Shown here: piece after piece, positions 42,918-51,151 of the stretch
How positions within the stretch are numbered: the first letter of the stretch is position 1
Layout of the letters: each line of letters opens with the position of its first letter
Assembly (NCBI GenBank): GCA_947455485.1
Contig: CANGNV010000002.1
Span: 1 to 64,000 of the forward strand
From: Burkholderiaceae bacterium
Lineage (GTDB): Bacteria > Pseudomonadota > Gammaproteobacteria > Burkholderiales > Burkholderiaceae
DNA length: 64,000 bases
Direction of reading: 5' to 3'
Notes under the pieces: model-generated
Databases searched by the model: none
What the model saw: the letters and a program-made list of their open reading frames with translations, nothing else
Told to the model about the DNA's origin: nothing
Position numbers and translations under genes: made by a program

Positions 42918-43298
42918 TTACAGTTTCTCTACTTCCGCATATTGCTCTAGCACTTCTAGGGAGACTTTCTCCAAAGCTTTGATGTGCGTACTTTCCAGCT
43001 TAATCATGGGCGCACAGTTAGCTTCTAGAGCTTCGATCCAGCGATTAAGACATAGACACCATTGATCCCCTGCAATTAGCCCTGGAAACTGGTACTCCGG
43101 TCTTGGAGTAATTAGATCGTTGCCGCGCTTCAGGCTAAATTGCAAAAAGTCATTACTGACTATTGCGCACACCAAATGACTCCCAGCATCTTGTTCGTTG
43201 GTCTTGCAGCAACCGTCCCTAAAAAATCCCGTTAAAGGATCAAAGGAGCAGGGAACTAGTGGTTGGCCTAAAACATTGAGGGTGATGTCATCTTGCAT
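42918..43298 (-). CDS. DUF2237 family protein
   Basis: The 126-residue protein matches DUF2237 closely: NVLGQPLVPCSFDPLTGFFRDGCC, GSHLVCAIVSNDFLQFS, GNDLITPRPEYQFPGL, GDQWCLCLNRWIEA and an ESTHIKALEKVSLEVLEQYA end. Six conserved Cys suggest a metal or redox role, but the function is unknown. It is on the minus strand directly after the SDR gene (15-base gap) and converges with the cryptochrome gene. DUF2237 genes are often found near photolyase genes. Confidence 0.9.
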   Translation of the reverse strand: MQDDITLNVLGQPLVPCSFDPLTGFFRDGCCKTNEQDAGSHLVCAIVSNDFLQFSLKRGNDLITPRPEYQFPGLIAGDQWCLCLNRWIEALEANCAPMIKLESTHIKALEKVSLEVLEQYAEVEKL

Positions 43299-43313
43299 AG
43301 AAACTTTCTGTGT

Positions 43314-44009
43314 TTACCAAGGGAGTCGTTCGCCGGAATAGCTAATAAACGTCCCTGAATCTTCTTTATTTAGTGAGAGTAAGACATTCAGCATATCTTG
43401 CGCAGCATCAAAAGGAGGTCTGCCAATTTGCTCTCCCTTAAAAGGTTTTGATAGGTGAGAGTTGACTGTCCCTGGATGGAGTGCCACCAAAGCGGTGTTG
43501 GGTTTAGTTCTTGAGAATTCAATCGATGCTGTCTTAATCAGCATATTTAATGCTGCCTTAGAGGTGCGGTAGCTGTACCACCCGCCGAGGCGATTATCTT
43601 CAATGCTTCCGACCTTGGCGGAGAGGGTTGCCATGACAGAGTTGGCAGGGTCGAGTAACTTGGAAAAGTGCTTAATAGTCAACCCGGGTCCGATAGCATT
43701 AATTTGCATCAACATCTGCAATTGTTCAGCATTGAGATCATCGAGTCTCTTTTCAGGCATCCAATCTGCAGAGTGCAATATGCCAATGGTATTGATAATG
43801 AGCTGAAAGGGCGCTTCATCTGAGAGGGCCTTCGCCGCAGATTCAATGGTGCTGAGATCTTGATAATCAATTGGGTTGGCAGAATTTCGATGTAAGCCCA
43901 CTACTTCAATGCATGCAGGATGCTGCTCCAGTAACTCTATGAAGGCAGAGCCTATGGTTCCTGAGGAGCCAATCACGAGTGCGCGGAAGGGTTTGGGGAT
44001 TAATGGCAT
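43314..44009 (-). CDS. Short-chain dehydrogenase (C-factor-like SDR)
   Basis: The protein is a Rossmann-fold SDR: VIGSSGTIGSAFIELL is the nucleotide site, INTIGILH the second motif, and YSYRTSKAALN holds Tyr-x-x-x-Lys. C-factor (CsgA) type SDRs belong to this group. ATG 44009 is chosen; TTG 44036 would add nine residues, and neither has a clear ribosome site. The gene lies in the cryptochrome-linked cluster and is divergent from the TIGR03643 gene (60 bases between the starts). Substrate unknown. Confidence 0.87.
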   Translation of the reverse strand: MPLIPKPFRALVIGSSGTIGSAFIELLEQHPACIEVVGLHRNSANPIDYQDLSTIESAAKALSDEAPFQLIINTIGILHSADWMPEKRLDDLNAEQLQMLMQINAIGPGLTIKHFSKLLDPANSVMATLSAKVGSIEDNRLGGWYSYRTSKAALNMLIKTASIEFSRTKPNTALVALHPGTVNSHLSKPFKGEQIGRPPFDAAQDMLNVLLSLNKEDSGTFISYSGERLPW

Positions 44010-44069
44010 GTATGAGGGGAAATGGATGGGGTCCAAGTCAGTTTATTGAATAAGTCTTAAACTTGCTCG

Positions 44070-44339
44070 ATGACGACACGACTACCCCAAACGCTTTCAG
44101 AAGCGGATCTCTCGAGGTTAATTGAGATGGCCTGGGAAGATCGCACGCCTTTTGACGCTATTGAGGCTACTTTTGGGTATTCCGAGCCCCAAGTCAAAGC
44201 TCTAATGAGGAAGAATCTCAAACGTAATTCGTTTGAGCTATGGCGTAAGCGAGTGACTGGTAGGGCAACCAAGCATGTTGCTCTTCGCAGTAAGTTGGTA
44301 ACTCGCGCTTATTGCGCCACTCAGTACAAGCAAAAATAA
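44070..44339 (+). CDS. TIGR03643 family protein
   Basis: The 89-residue protein has the family core AWEDRTPFDAIEATFGYSEPQVKALMRKNLKRNSFELWRKRVTGR, which looks like a helix-turn-helix (about 15-60) with a basic tail. DNA or RNA binding is plausible but unproved. Such genes are typical neighbours of photolyase/cryptochrome and DCC-family genes. It is followed 5 bases later by the DCC-family gene and is probably the first gene of an operon reaching at least to the iron-sulfur photolyase. Confidence 0.88.
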   Translation: MTTRLPQTLSEADLSRLIEMAWEDRTPFDAIEATFGYSEPQVKALMRKNLKRNSFELWRKRVTGRATKHVALRSKLVTRAYCATQYKQK

Positions 44340-44344
44340 GCATC

Positions 44345-44731
44345 ATGAAAAAGCTGACCATGTTCTATGACGGTCTTTGCCCCTTATGTCAGGCAGAAAT
44401 TCAATTTCTCTCCGGGCGTAATCAAGCAGGCTTGCTCAGCTTTGTGGATATTAATTCGGATCTATATCTTCCTGATCGTGTCGGCGTCTCTTGTGACCAA
44501 GCTTTGGCTTCCATGTGTGCACAATATGATGACGGCCAACTGATTGAAGGGGTTGAAGTATTTTCAGCGGCCTATAGTCGAGCAAATCTCCCTAAGCTCG
44601 CATGGATTTTTTCTAGACCAGCACTTAAGCCTTTTTGGAATGTAGCTTATCGATTCTTCGCAGAGCATCGCCATACGATCTCATCCTTGTTTGGGCCTCT
44701 TGCTTTACGGCTGGTCAATAGAAAGGGGTAA
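44345..44731 (+). CDS. DCC-family (DUF393) thiol-disulfide-like protein
   Basis: The 128-residue protein has the DUF393 motif: MKKLTMFYDGLCPLCQAEI, with DGxCPxC giving a thioredoxin-like redox site (C16 and C19 approximately). A C-terminal region follows that may lie against the membrane. The ATG at 44345 is taken instead of 44312, which would overlap TIGR03643. It overlaps nothing downstream, since the chalcone-isomerase-like gene starts 4 bases after its stop. Confidence 0.88.
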   Translation: MKKLTMFYDGLCPLCQAEIQFLSGRNQAGLLSFVDINSDLYLPDRVGVSCDQALASMCAQYDDGQLIEGVEVFSAAYSRANLPKLAWIFSRPALKPFWNVAYRFFAEHRHTISSLFGPLALRLVNRKG

Positions 44732-44735
44732 AGAT

Positions 44736-45284
44736 ATGAAGCTCTCTCATGTAGTAGCAATTACTTTAGCGCTCAGCTCACTCACCCCTAGCGGCTTTGC
44801 TAAGGAGCCCCCACATATCAAAAGTATGATGGGTCAAACGCAATTGCAAGGCCTGGGTAGGCTGAACTTTTGGGGCTTTCATGTTTACGATGCCAATCTA
44901 TATCGTGGTGCAACTAAGGATTCTCAAGAGTTTGCTCTCGAGCTGAAGTATCAGAGATCATTCTCCGGTGAAGCAATTGCCAACCGTACGGCCGAAGAGA
45001 TGAAAAATTTAGGCGTCCCTGATACTCAAGCGGCGTCTTGGGGTAAGGAGTTAGCAAGCATTCTTCCTAATGTGGAGCCTGGCCAAACTATTTCTGCCAT
45101 CTATATTCCCAAGCAAGGCACGAGCTTCTTTTACGATGGCAAAAAGATATCGCAAATTCAGGGCGCTGATTTTGCAAAAGCTTTTTTTGGAATTTGGTTA
45201 GATTCAAAAACGAGTGCGCCAAAACTCAGGACAGAGCTATTAGGGCAAGGTTGCCCGCCACCACTTATCTCAGGAGCATGTTAA
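44736..45284 (+). CDS. Chalcone-isomerase-like exported protein
   Basis: The protein has about 182 residues and a signal peptide (ending GFAK, about 22). The chalcone isomerase-like pattern is GLGRLNFWGFHVYDANLYRG, FALELKYQRSFSGEAIANRTAEEM, and GTSFFYDGKKISQIQGADFAKAFFGIWLD. Bacterial CHI-like proteins are periplasmic and of unknown reaction; some may bind fatty acids. ATG 44736 is chosen because it gives a proper signal peptide and leaves the previous stop clear. It abuts the DUF3833 gene with no gap. Confidence 0.86.
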   Translation: MKLSHVVAITLALSSLTPSGFAKEPPHIKSMMGQTQLQGLGRLNFWGFHVYDANLYRGATKDSQEFALELKYQRSFSGEAIANRTAEEMKNLGVPDTQAASWGKELASILPNVEPGQTISAIYIPKQGTSFFYDGKKISQIQGADFAKAFFGIWLDSKTSAPKLRTELLGQGCPPPLISGAC

Positions 45285-45839
45285 ATGCGCAAAACTTATA
45301 TCGCTGCAAAATGGATGATTGTAGGTTTAGTGATTGCAGGTTTATTTGCCTGTTCCTCGCCTTCAGTAACGCAGTACGCCAATGAAAAACCCAATTTAGA
45401 TCTTAGTGAATACTTCAATGGCACGATAGATGCCTATGGAATCTTTACTGACCGAAGTGGCGAGGTAAAAAAACGATTTACTGTTCTTTTGGTTGCCCAG
45501 TGGAAAGTGATTGACGGTAAGAAAGTAGGCACCCTCGATGAGAGCTTTGAATACTCTGATGGCACTAAGCAAAAGCGTATTTGGACTTTGACTGAAACTT
45601 CCCCTGGTAAATATATTGGTAGGGCGGATGATGTTGTGGGTGATGCGCTGGGCGAATCAGCAGGCAATGCCCTGAATTGGACTTACACCTTGGCATTGCC
45701 GGTGGATGGGACGATCTATCACGTGCAATTTAATGATTGGATATACCTTGTAACGCCTAAGGTCATGCTGAACAAAGCCAAGATGAGTAAGTTTGGTATT
45801 GATCTTGGCGAGGTTACCTTGAGCTTTTACAAGCGCTAG
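45285..45839 (+). CDS. DUF3833 family lipoprotein
   Basis: The 184-residue protein has a lipobox (LFAC, Cys near 24) and the DUF3833 core: YFNGTIDAYGIFTDRSGEVKKRFTV, EDSFEYSDG-like LDESFEYSDGTKQKRIW, and a beta-rich remainder with VDGTIYHVQFNDWIYLV. It starts on the base after the previous stop. DUF3833, CHI-like, SDR and photolyase genes are regular companions in light-responsive clusters of aquatic bacteria. No function is known. Confidence 0.88.
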   Translation: MRKTYIAAKWMIVGLVIAGLFACSSPSVTQYANEKPNLDLSEYFNGTIDAYGIFTDRSGEVKKRFTVLLVAQWKVIDGKKVGTLDESFEYSDGTKQKRIWTLTETSPGKYIGRADDVVGDALGESAGNALNWTYTLALPVDGTIYHVQFNDWIYLVTPKVMLNKAKMSKFGIDLGEVTLSFYKR

Positions 45840-45865
45840 GCCAGGTAATTGGCGAGGATCGATAT

Positions 45866-47392
45866 TTGAAGAAGCTTGTTCTCATTCTGGGTGATCAGTT
45901 AGATATCAATAGCCCGGTAATAAAAAATCTCAATCCCAAGACTGATCAGGTGGTCATGATTGAGTCTGCGGATGAGGCTCAGTATGTTTGGTCTCATAAG
46001 GCAAAAATTGCTTTGTTTTTATCGGCAATGCGCCACTTTGCCAATCAGCTAGAAGAGCTTGGTATACCGCTGCAATATATTAAACAGTCTCCCAAATCCA
46101 TTGGCGACACGTTACGAGCCATCATTAAAAATGAAAAATACACTCATTTGGTTTGTCTTGAGCCAGGGGAATATCGACTCAAATGTGAAATAGAAGCATT
46201 GGCTGCTGAATTAAATATTGAATTAGAAATGCAAGAGGATCCACATTTCTATTGCTCCCGTCAGGAATTTTCTAACTGGGTTGCTGGTAAGAAAGAATTG
46301 CGTCTGGAGTATTTCTACCGACTGATGCGTAAGACTCACAACATCCTGGTTGACAAAGAAGGCAACCCCGATGGTGGTCAGTGGAATTTCGATCGAGACA
46401 ATCGCAAGCCCTTTCCAAAGAAGGGTCCCGGCCTAATCCCGCCCCCAGAATTATTTGAACCAGATGCCATTACCAAAACTGTTTTGGCTGAAGTGGAAGA
46501 GCGTTATTCAGACCACCCTGGATCATTAGCGCACTTCCAGTGGCCGGTGACTCGCCAACAAGCGCTGCAAGCTCTAGAGGGATTTGTAGAACACCGTTTA
46601 GCGACTTTCGGTATTTATGAAGATGCGATGTGGACGGATACGCCTTTTGGTTGGCACTCGCTGTTGTCTAGCTCACTCAATCTGAAATTACTTAATCCCA
46701 GAGAAGTCATCGATGCCGTTTTACTTGCTTGGAAAAAACATGATCTAGAGTTGGCAACTGTAGAGGGATTTATTCGGCAGATCTTAGGATGGCGAGAATT
46801 TGTGCGCGGCATGTACTACCTCGATATGCCGCAAATGGCCAAGGATAATTTTTACGATCATCACAATCCTTTGCCTAACTGGTATTGGACTGGCGATACC
46901 AAGATGAAATGCATGCAGGAGGCGATAGGGCAGACTCTAGACTTCGGATATGCACATCACATTCAGCGTTTGATGGTCGCTGGGAACTTCGCGCTACTCG
47001 CTGAGATTCTGCCCAAAGAGGTATGTGATTGGTATCTGGCTATTTATGTGGATGCGATTGAATGGGTAGAGTTACCCAATACTGCGGGTATGGCCTTGTT
47101 CGCCAGCGGTGGCCGCTTTACTAGTAAGCCTTATATTGCGAGCGGCGCTTACATCAAGAGAATGAGCAACTATTGCGGTTCTTGCCAATATAAGCCCGAT
47201 GTCCGGTTTGGGGAGAGTGCTTGCCCAATGACTACTCTTTATTGGAACTTTCTAATTAAACATCGCAAGCAGTTTGAGGCAAGCCCGCGTACCCGTTTAA
47301 TGACCGCTAATTTATCCCTTATTAGCGATGTGGATCAAGAATCTATTCAGGGGCATGCTAAGACTATTTTGGGCAATCTGGACGCGCTGTAA
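45866..47392 (+). CDS. Iron-sulfur bacterial cryptochrome/photolyase (FeS-BCP, PhrB/CryB type)
   Basis: The 508-residue protein belongs to the (6-4) photolyase-like FeS-BCP family. It shows KLVLILGDQLDINSPVIKNL at the start, WNFDRDNRKPFPKKGPG, the FAD-domain block EGFIRQILGWREFVRGMYY, and QTLDFGYAHHIQRLMVAGNF. The four Cys for a 4Fe-4S cluster are present: one in MKCMQEA and three in NYCGSCQ...SACPMTTLYWNF. The start is TTG at 45866 with GCGAGGA 7 bases upstream. It is expected to repair (6-4) photoproducts, and R. sphaeroides CryB of this family also affects gene expression. It is last of the TIGR03643-led gene run. Confidence 0.94.
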   Translation: MKKLVLILGDQLDINSPVIKNLNPKTDQVVMIESADEAQYVWSHKAKIALFLSAMRHFANQLEELGIPLQYIKQSPKSIGDTLRAIIKNEKYTHLVCLEPGEYRLKCEIEALAAELNIELEMQEDPHFYCSRQEFSNWVAGKKELRLEYFYRLMRKTHNILVDKEGNPDGGQWNFDRDNRKPFPKKGPGLIPPPELFEPDAITKTVLAEVEERYSDHPGSLAHFQWPVTRQQALQALEGFVEHRLATFGIYEDAMWTDTPFGWHSLLSSSLNLKLLNPREVIDAVLLAWKKHDLELATVEGFIRQILGWREFVRGMYYLDMPQMAKDNFYDHHNPLPNWYWTGDTKMKCMQEAIGQTLDFGYAHHIQRLMVAGNFALLAEILPKEVCDWYLAIYVDAIEWVELPNTAGMALFASGGRFTSKPYIASGAYIKRMSNYCGSCQYKPDVRFGESACPMTTLYWNFLIKHRKQFEASPRTRLMTANLSLISDVDQESIQGHAKTILGNLDAL

Positions 47393-47461
47393 GCGGGGGC
47401 GGCAAGGTTCTGGGTTTTGTGTCACACTTTGACCAATTAAATCAATAGCTTAAAGATTGCG

Positions 47462-47914
47462 ATGCGAATAGAAGACACTGATCCAGCACGGCATGCTGGC
47501 ATTGAATATCCCATGGAAGTAGGTGCACCCGTATTTGCGCCGATCAAAGTCTTGGAAGAGAAAGACAAGGCAGTCAATGTCGCTCGCCAAAATGCCAAGC
47601 TTGAATACGATCGCATTATGGAGCAGGCTGAAGTACTAATGAAGCAGGCGCGTGCTCTTCAAGCAAGATTGGACGCAACAGAAATGGTGCATAGCGCTAA
47701 ATTTGGTTTCAATCCTCTCCATGGAAAAACCTATCACCTGTATTTTGATAGTCGCATTGGTACAAATGTGTTGATCCAAAATGGCCCTGATCAATGGAGT
47801 TGTGGCATTCCGGATTCCTGGACCTATGTCATGGCAGTTAAAAAGCTCGGTGATAGTACGTGGGCTATCGTTGAGGATGAAGAGGTCCCATCTTCTTCTG
47901 TTGCGGTAAGATAA
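47462..47914 (+). CDS. DUF2452 family protein
   Basis: The 150-residue cytoplasmic protein has a coiled segment (about 35-75, rich in Ala, Glu and Lys) followed by FGFNPLHGKTYHLYFDSRIGTNVLIQ and GPDQWSCG...SWTYVMAVKKLGDSTW, the DUF2452 pattern. The 69-base gap from the iron-sulfur photolyase holds no clear terminator, so it may share that transcript. Photolyase neighbourhood is usual for this family. Function unknown. Confidence 0.82.
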   Translation: MRIEDTDPARHAGIEYPMEVGAPVFAPIKVLEEKDKAVNVARQNAKLEYDRIMEQAEVLMKQARALQARLDATEMVHSAKFGFNPLHGKTYHLYFDSRIGTNVLIQNGPDQWSCGIPDSWTYVMAVKKLGDSTWAIVEDEEVPSSSVAVR

Positions 47915-47943
47915 ATTTTTCTATAAAAATAATAAGGTGACTT

Positions 47944-48924
47944 GTGACAACTGCTCGAATTGTTAGTCTCTCAGAACTCGGTAACGCCGACGTAATTAAA
48001 TTAATCGATAAAGAGCTGCCAGCTCCCGGAAAAGGCGAAGTACAACTTCGTCAAACTGCAATTGGTTTTAACTTTATCGACGTATATCAGCGCTCAGGTG
48101 TTTACCCACTGGAATTGCCAACAGGCTTAGGTCACGAAGCGGTTGGTGTGGTCGAGGCGCTTGGTGAAGGCGTTACTCGATTCAAAGTGGGCGATCGCGT
48201 GATGTATATGAATGCTGGTATCGGTGCATATGCCAGTGCGCGCAATGTAGCGGTAGATAAGCTGGTGTCGGTACCAGACAATGTATCTGATGAAGTCGCT
48301 GCTGCCGTGTTCTTTAAGGCGATGACTGCGCAATACTTAATTCAAAAGACCTACAAGGTCAAAGCTGGTGATGTCGTGCTGGTACATGCTGCTGCTGGTG
48401 GTGTTGGTCAAATCTTAGCGGGTTGGGCAAAATCATTAGGCGCTTTTGTAGTAGGCACTGTTGGCTCTGAAGCTAAGTTTGCTGCAGCAAAAGAAGCGGG
48501 ATGTGATGCTGTGGTCGATTACTCAAAACCCAATTGGGTTGAGGAAGTTATCAAGGCAACAGGTGGTCGCAAGGCGAATGTGGTTTACGACTCTGTTGCT
48601 AAAACTACTTTCCTGGGATCTCTCGAGTGTGCTGCTCCATTTGGTACGGTGGCTTTATTTGGTGCAGCTTCTGGCCCAGCGCCAGAGATTCAGCCAGAGA
48701 TTCTCAATAAGAAGGGCTGCCTTTTCTTAACAAGGCCGTCTGTGTTTCCGCATAACGCTACGCCTGAGTTGCTTCAAGAAAATGCCCGTGCGGTATTTGA
48801 TGCGATTGCGCAAGGCCGTGTAAAAGTGCAAATCGGTGCTAAGTTCACTCTTGAGCAAGCTGCTGATGCACACAAGGCGGCTGAGGGAAGAAAAGTTTCG
48901 GGAGCTATTGTGATTACCCCTTAA
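47944..48924 (+). CDS. NADPH:quinone oxidoreductase (zinc-free MDR family)
   Basis: The 326-residue protein of the medium-chain dehydrogenase/reductase family is close to quinone oxidoreductase Qor. Visible are the GroES-like domain (FNFIDVYQRSGVYPLELPTGLGHEAVGVVEALG), then the Rossmann domain with VHAAAGGVGQILAGWAKSLGA as NADPH site, and a C-terminal FTLEQAADAHKAAEGRKVSGA. The zinc-binding Cys/His set is absent, as expected for Qor. The start is GTG at 47944, with AAGGTGA just upstream. A terminator follows. Confidence 0.92.
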   Translation: MTTARIVSLSELGNADVIKLIDKELPAPGKGEVQLRQTAIGFNFIDVYQRSGVYPLELPTGLGHEAVGVVEALGEGVTRFKVGDRVMYMNAGIGAYASARNVAVDKLVSVPDNVSDEVAAAVFFKAMTAQYLIQKTYKVKAGDVVLVHAAAGGVGQILAGWAKSLGAFVVGTVGSEAKFAAAKEAGCDAVVDYSKPNWVEEVIKATGGRKANVVYDSVAKTTFLGSLECAAPFGTVALFGAASGPAPEIQPEILNKKGCLFLTRPSVFPHNATPELLQENARAVFDAIAQGRVKVQIGAKFTLEQAADAHKAAEGRKVSGAIVITP

Positions 48925-48967
48925 TGTGGGTTATCGAACATTTGATCTGATGTGGTTTATTGAAAAG

Positions 48968-48989
48968 CCCCGCCTGTGCGGGGTTTTTT
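48968..48989 (+). terminator. Rho-independent terminator after quinone oxidoreductase
   Basis: CCCCGC (48968-48973), loop CTGT, GCGGGG (48978-48983), then TTTTTT. Confidence 0.9.
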
Positions 48990-49068
48990 GCTTTTTATAT
49001 GCCTGCTCAACTGATCTACTTAACTGTAAAATGAATTGAAGCACTTAGGCTCACTAAAAGAGACTCAC

Positions 49069-49482
49069 ATGAACTTCAATATCAAGTCGATTCTTTCTGC
49101 GGTCTGTATTACCTGTTCCTCAATAGTGTTCGCGCAAATACCGAATACACAATACTCCCAGGGAATTTCTTACATCTCTGGCGGGGTAGGGGAAGAGGAG
49201 TCACAAGCAATTTTGGCTGAGGCTAAGCAGTGGCCTGTATTGCTAGAGCTATCGCAGTTAGAGAATGGTCGCGGTGTTTGGATCTTCGGTGCCAAGATTA
49301 GAGTTCTGAACGCTAAGAATCAGGTCGTATTTGATGCGCAAGCTGATGGCCCCTATATGCTCATGAATTTACCTGCAGGCGATTACCTGCTTGAGGGAAG
49401 CTATCAAGGCGTAGTTCAGAAGAGGTCTGTTACTGTCAAGACAGAATCGCCACAGAAGATCAATCTCTTTTGGAAATCCTAG
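49069..49482 (+). CDS. Exported protein with carboxypeptidase-regulatory-like fold, unknown function
   Basis: The protein has about 137 residues from ATG 49069, preceded by AAAGAGA; the ATG at 49036 would add a non-signal stretch. The signal peptide ends VFAQ (about 22). The second half, GVWIFGAKIRVLNAKNQVVFDAQADGPYMLMNLPAGDYLLEGSYQG, resembles the beta-sandwich repeats of carboxypeptidase regulatory domains. It probably lies in the periplasm. No enzyme motif is seen and no name can be given. Confidence 0.72.
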   Translation: MNFNIKSILSAVCITCSSIVFAQIPNTQYSQGISYISGGVGEEESQAILAEAKQWPVLLELSQLENGRGVWIFGAKIRVLNAKNQVVFDAQADGPYMLMNLPAGDYLLEGSYQGVVQKRSVTVKTESPQKINLFWKS

Positions 49483-49513
49483 TTCATTCTATTTCTACTT
49501 AGGTATAGTTTCG

Positions 49514-50293
49514 GTGACTGATAAAAATTTGGAGATGTCTTTGAATATTGTTTCACCTAAAGTATTAGAGCAGCTCGCGCCTAGCGGTGTTTTATCTGCT
49601 GGAGTGTATTTGGGTAACATCCTATTGGTTACTGGTCGATCATCCGCTGGCGAGCCGACTGGCATCTCGCCGGATATCTGTCGAGCCATTGCAAAGCGTT
49701 TGGGTGTGGAGGTAAACCTGATAGGCTTTAGTACGCAGGTCGAAGTGGTTGAAGCTGTCGCTAGTGGGAGGTGTGGCATCTCATTATTGGGTTCCGATCC
49801 CGCTCGCGCTCAAAAGATTACATTCACACCTGCCTATGTCGAGCTAGCGGCTACTTACTTGGTGCCTGCCAATTCACCTATTACCGAGGTATCGCAGGTA
49901 GATCAACCAGGCATTCGGATTGCCTCTTTTTATAAGAGTGCTTATGACCTTTGGTTGCAGCGCAACCTCAAGTATGCCAGCTTGGTACATGCTGATAGCG
50001 TGAAAGCGAGCAATGAATTGTTTATCAGTGAAAAATTAGATGCTTTAGCAGGTTTGAAGACTGGTCTAGTTTCCGTTGCTAGAGATATTCCTGGATCTAG
50101 AATTCTGGATGGTCAATTCACTGGAATTCAGCAGGCGGTTGCTGCTCAAAAATCCCACCTAGAGTCGATTGAATTTTTAAATGCATGTGTGGCGGAATTC
50201 ATTGAATCTGGTTTAGTGGCGGATCTGATTAGTCAATATCAGGTGCAAGGCCTATCCGTTGCAAAGCTCCCTCAAATGTCCTCAGAAGGTTAG
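49514..50293 (+). CDS. Substrate-binding-protein-like protein without signal peptide
   Basis: The roughly 250-residue protein has the type 2 periplasmic binding fold of amino-acid receptors. GVLSAGVYLGNILLVTGRSSAGEPTGISPDICRAIAKRLGVEV is close to the family N-lobe, and GRCGISLLGSDPARAQKITFTPAYV to the hinge. No hydrophobic signal precedes it in any start considered: GTG 49514, ATG 49535, or TTG 49541, which has GGAG 6 bases upstream and may be the true start. It is therefore probably cytoplasmic or uses another route. No ABC permease gene is adjacent. It may sense a ligand rather than transport it. Confidence 0.78.
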   Translation: MTDKNLEMSLNIVSPKVLEQLAPSGVLSAGVYLGNILLVTGRSSAGEPTGISPDICRAIAKRLGVEVNLIGFSTQVEVVEAVASGRCGISLLGSDPARAQKITFTPAYVELAATYLVPANSPITEVSQVDQPGIRIASFYKSAYDLWLQRNLKYASLVHADSVKASNELFISEKLDALAGLKTGLVSVARDIPGSRILDGQFTGIQQAVAAQKSHLESIEFLNACVAEFIESGLVADLISQYQVQGLSVAKLPQMSSEG

Positions 50294-50440
50294 TAATCCT
50301 CGTATCCCCGTCAAGATTGGCGTTTAGCCTACATGGCAGCATGGTTCAGAGGGAAAAATACTTCCCGCTTACTCAGCTTATAATTAGCTAAGCAATTGAA
50401 TTAAAAGAAGTTTCTCTCTTAAAGACCGTTTTTTGCGTGT

Positions 50441-50469
50441 TTGACAGCCCTAAGTGGGTCTTGGACAAT
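50441..50469 (+). promoter_or_regulatory. Candidate promoter of the ccm operon
   Basis: TTGACA (50441-50446), a 17-base spacer and GACAAT (50464-50469) lie 34 bases before the ccmA ATG. A further perfect TATAAT at 50379-50384 without a good -35 is an alternative. Confidence 0.5.
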
Positions 50470-50503
50470 GCCTGAGGTGGTTTGATTCAAGCCATTTCTT
50501 CCG

Positions 50504-51151
50504 ATGACAGCCATTAACTCCTCCTTTCCAGCATCCTCAGCCTCAGTCCTTGAGGCTCGTGCACTAACCTGCATTCGAGGCGAGAGAGAGCTGTTTTCAG
50601 GCCTTGATTTGCAGGTATTTGCCGGTCAGTGTTTGCATATTCGTGGTGAGAATGGCGTGGGCAAAACAAGCCTTTTGCGTCTATTAACTGGCTTGACCTC
50701 CCCGGAGTCTGGAGAGGTTCTTTGGAGCGGCCACTCCATCAAAGAAGATGCTTCCGAATATCACAACAAACTTTTATTTTTGGGTCACCGTGATGCGCTA
50801 AAAGAGGATCTCAGTGCCATTGAAAATTTGCGCCTGTATGCAGCAATCGATGGCATTACTCTTTCTGAGCAAGATGCTTTTACTTCCTTGTGGCGATTTG
50901 GTTTGAAGGGGCGCGAAGATCTGCCTGTGAATTGCTTATCAGCGGGTCAAAAAAAACGTGTCCTGATGGCGCGTATGTTGACGCGTGGTGCGCAAGTATG
51001 GATTTTGGATGAGCCTTTTAATGCTCTAGATACTCATGCGGTGCAGGAGTTGCAAGATTTGATAGCTGAGCATCTTAGGGGCAATGGTTTGGTGGTGCTG
51101 ACAAGTCACCAGCCTTTAGCGATTCCTGGTCTGCGAGTGTTGGATCTATGA
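50504..51151 (+). CDS. ccmA: Heme exporter ATP-binding protein CcmA
   Basis: The 215-residue ABC ATPase has Walker A GENGVGKTSLL near 50, the signature LSAGQKKRVLMARML near 145, and Walker B VWILDEPF with H-loop TSHQ. CcmA with CcmB drives release of holo-CcmE from CcmC in cytochrome c maturation. It is the first of nine tightly packed ccm genes, and its stop overlaps the ccmB start by 4 bases. Confidence 0.95.
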   Translation: MTAINSSFPASSASVLEARALTCIRGERELFSGLDLQVFAGQCLHIRGENGVGKTSLLRLLTGLTSPESGEVLWSGHSIKEDASEYHNKLLFLGHRDALKEDLSAIENLRLYAAIDGITLSEQDAFTSLWRFGLKGREDLPVNCLSAGQKKRVLMARMLTRGAQVWILDEPFNALDTHAVQELQDLIAEHLRGNGLVVLTSHQPLAIPGLRVLDL

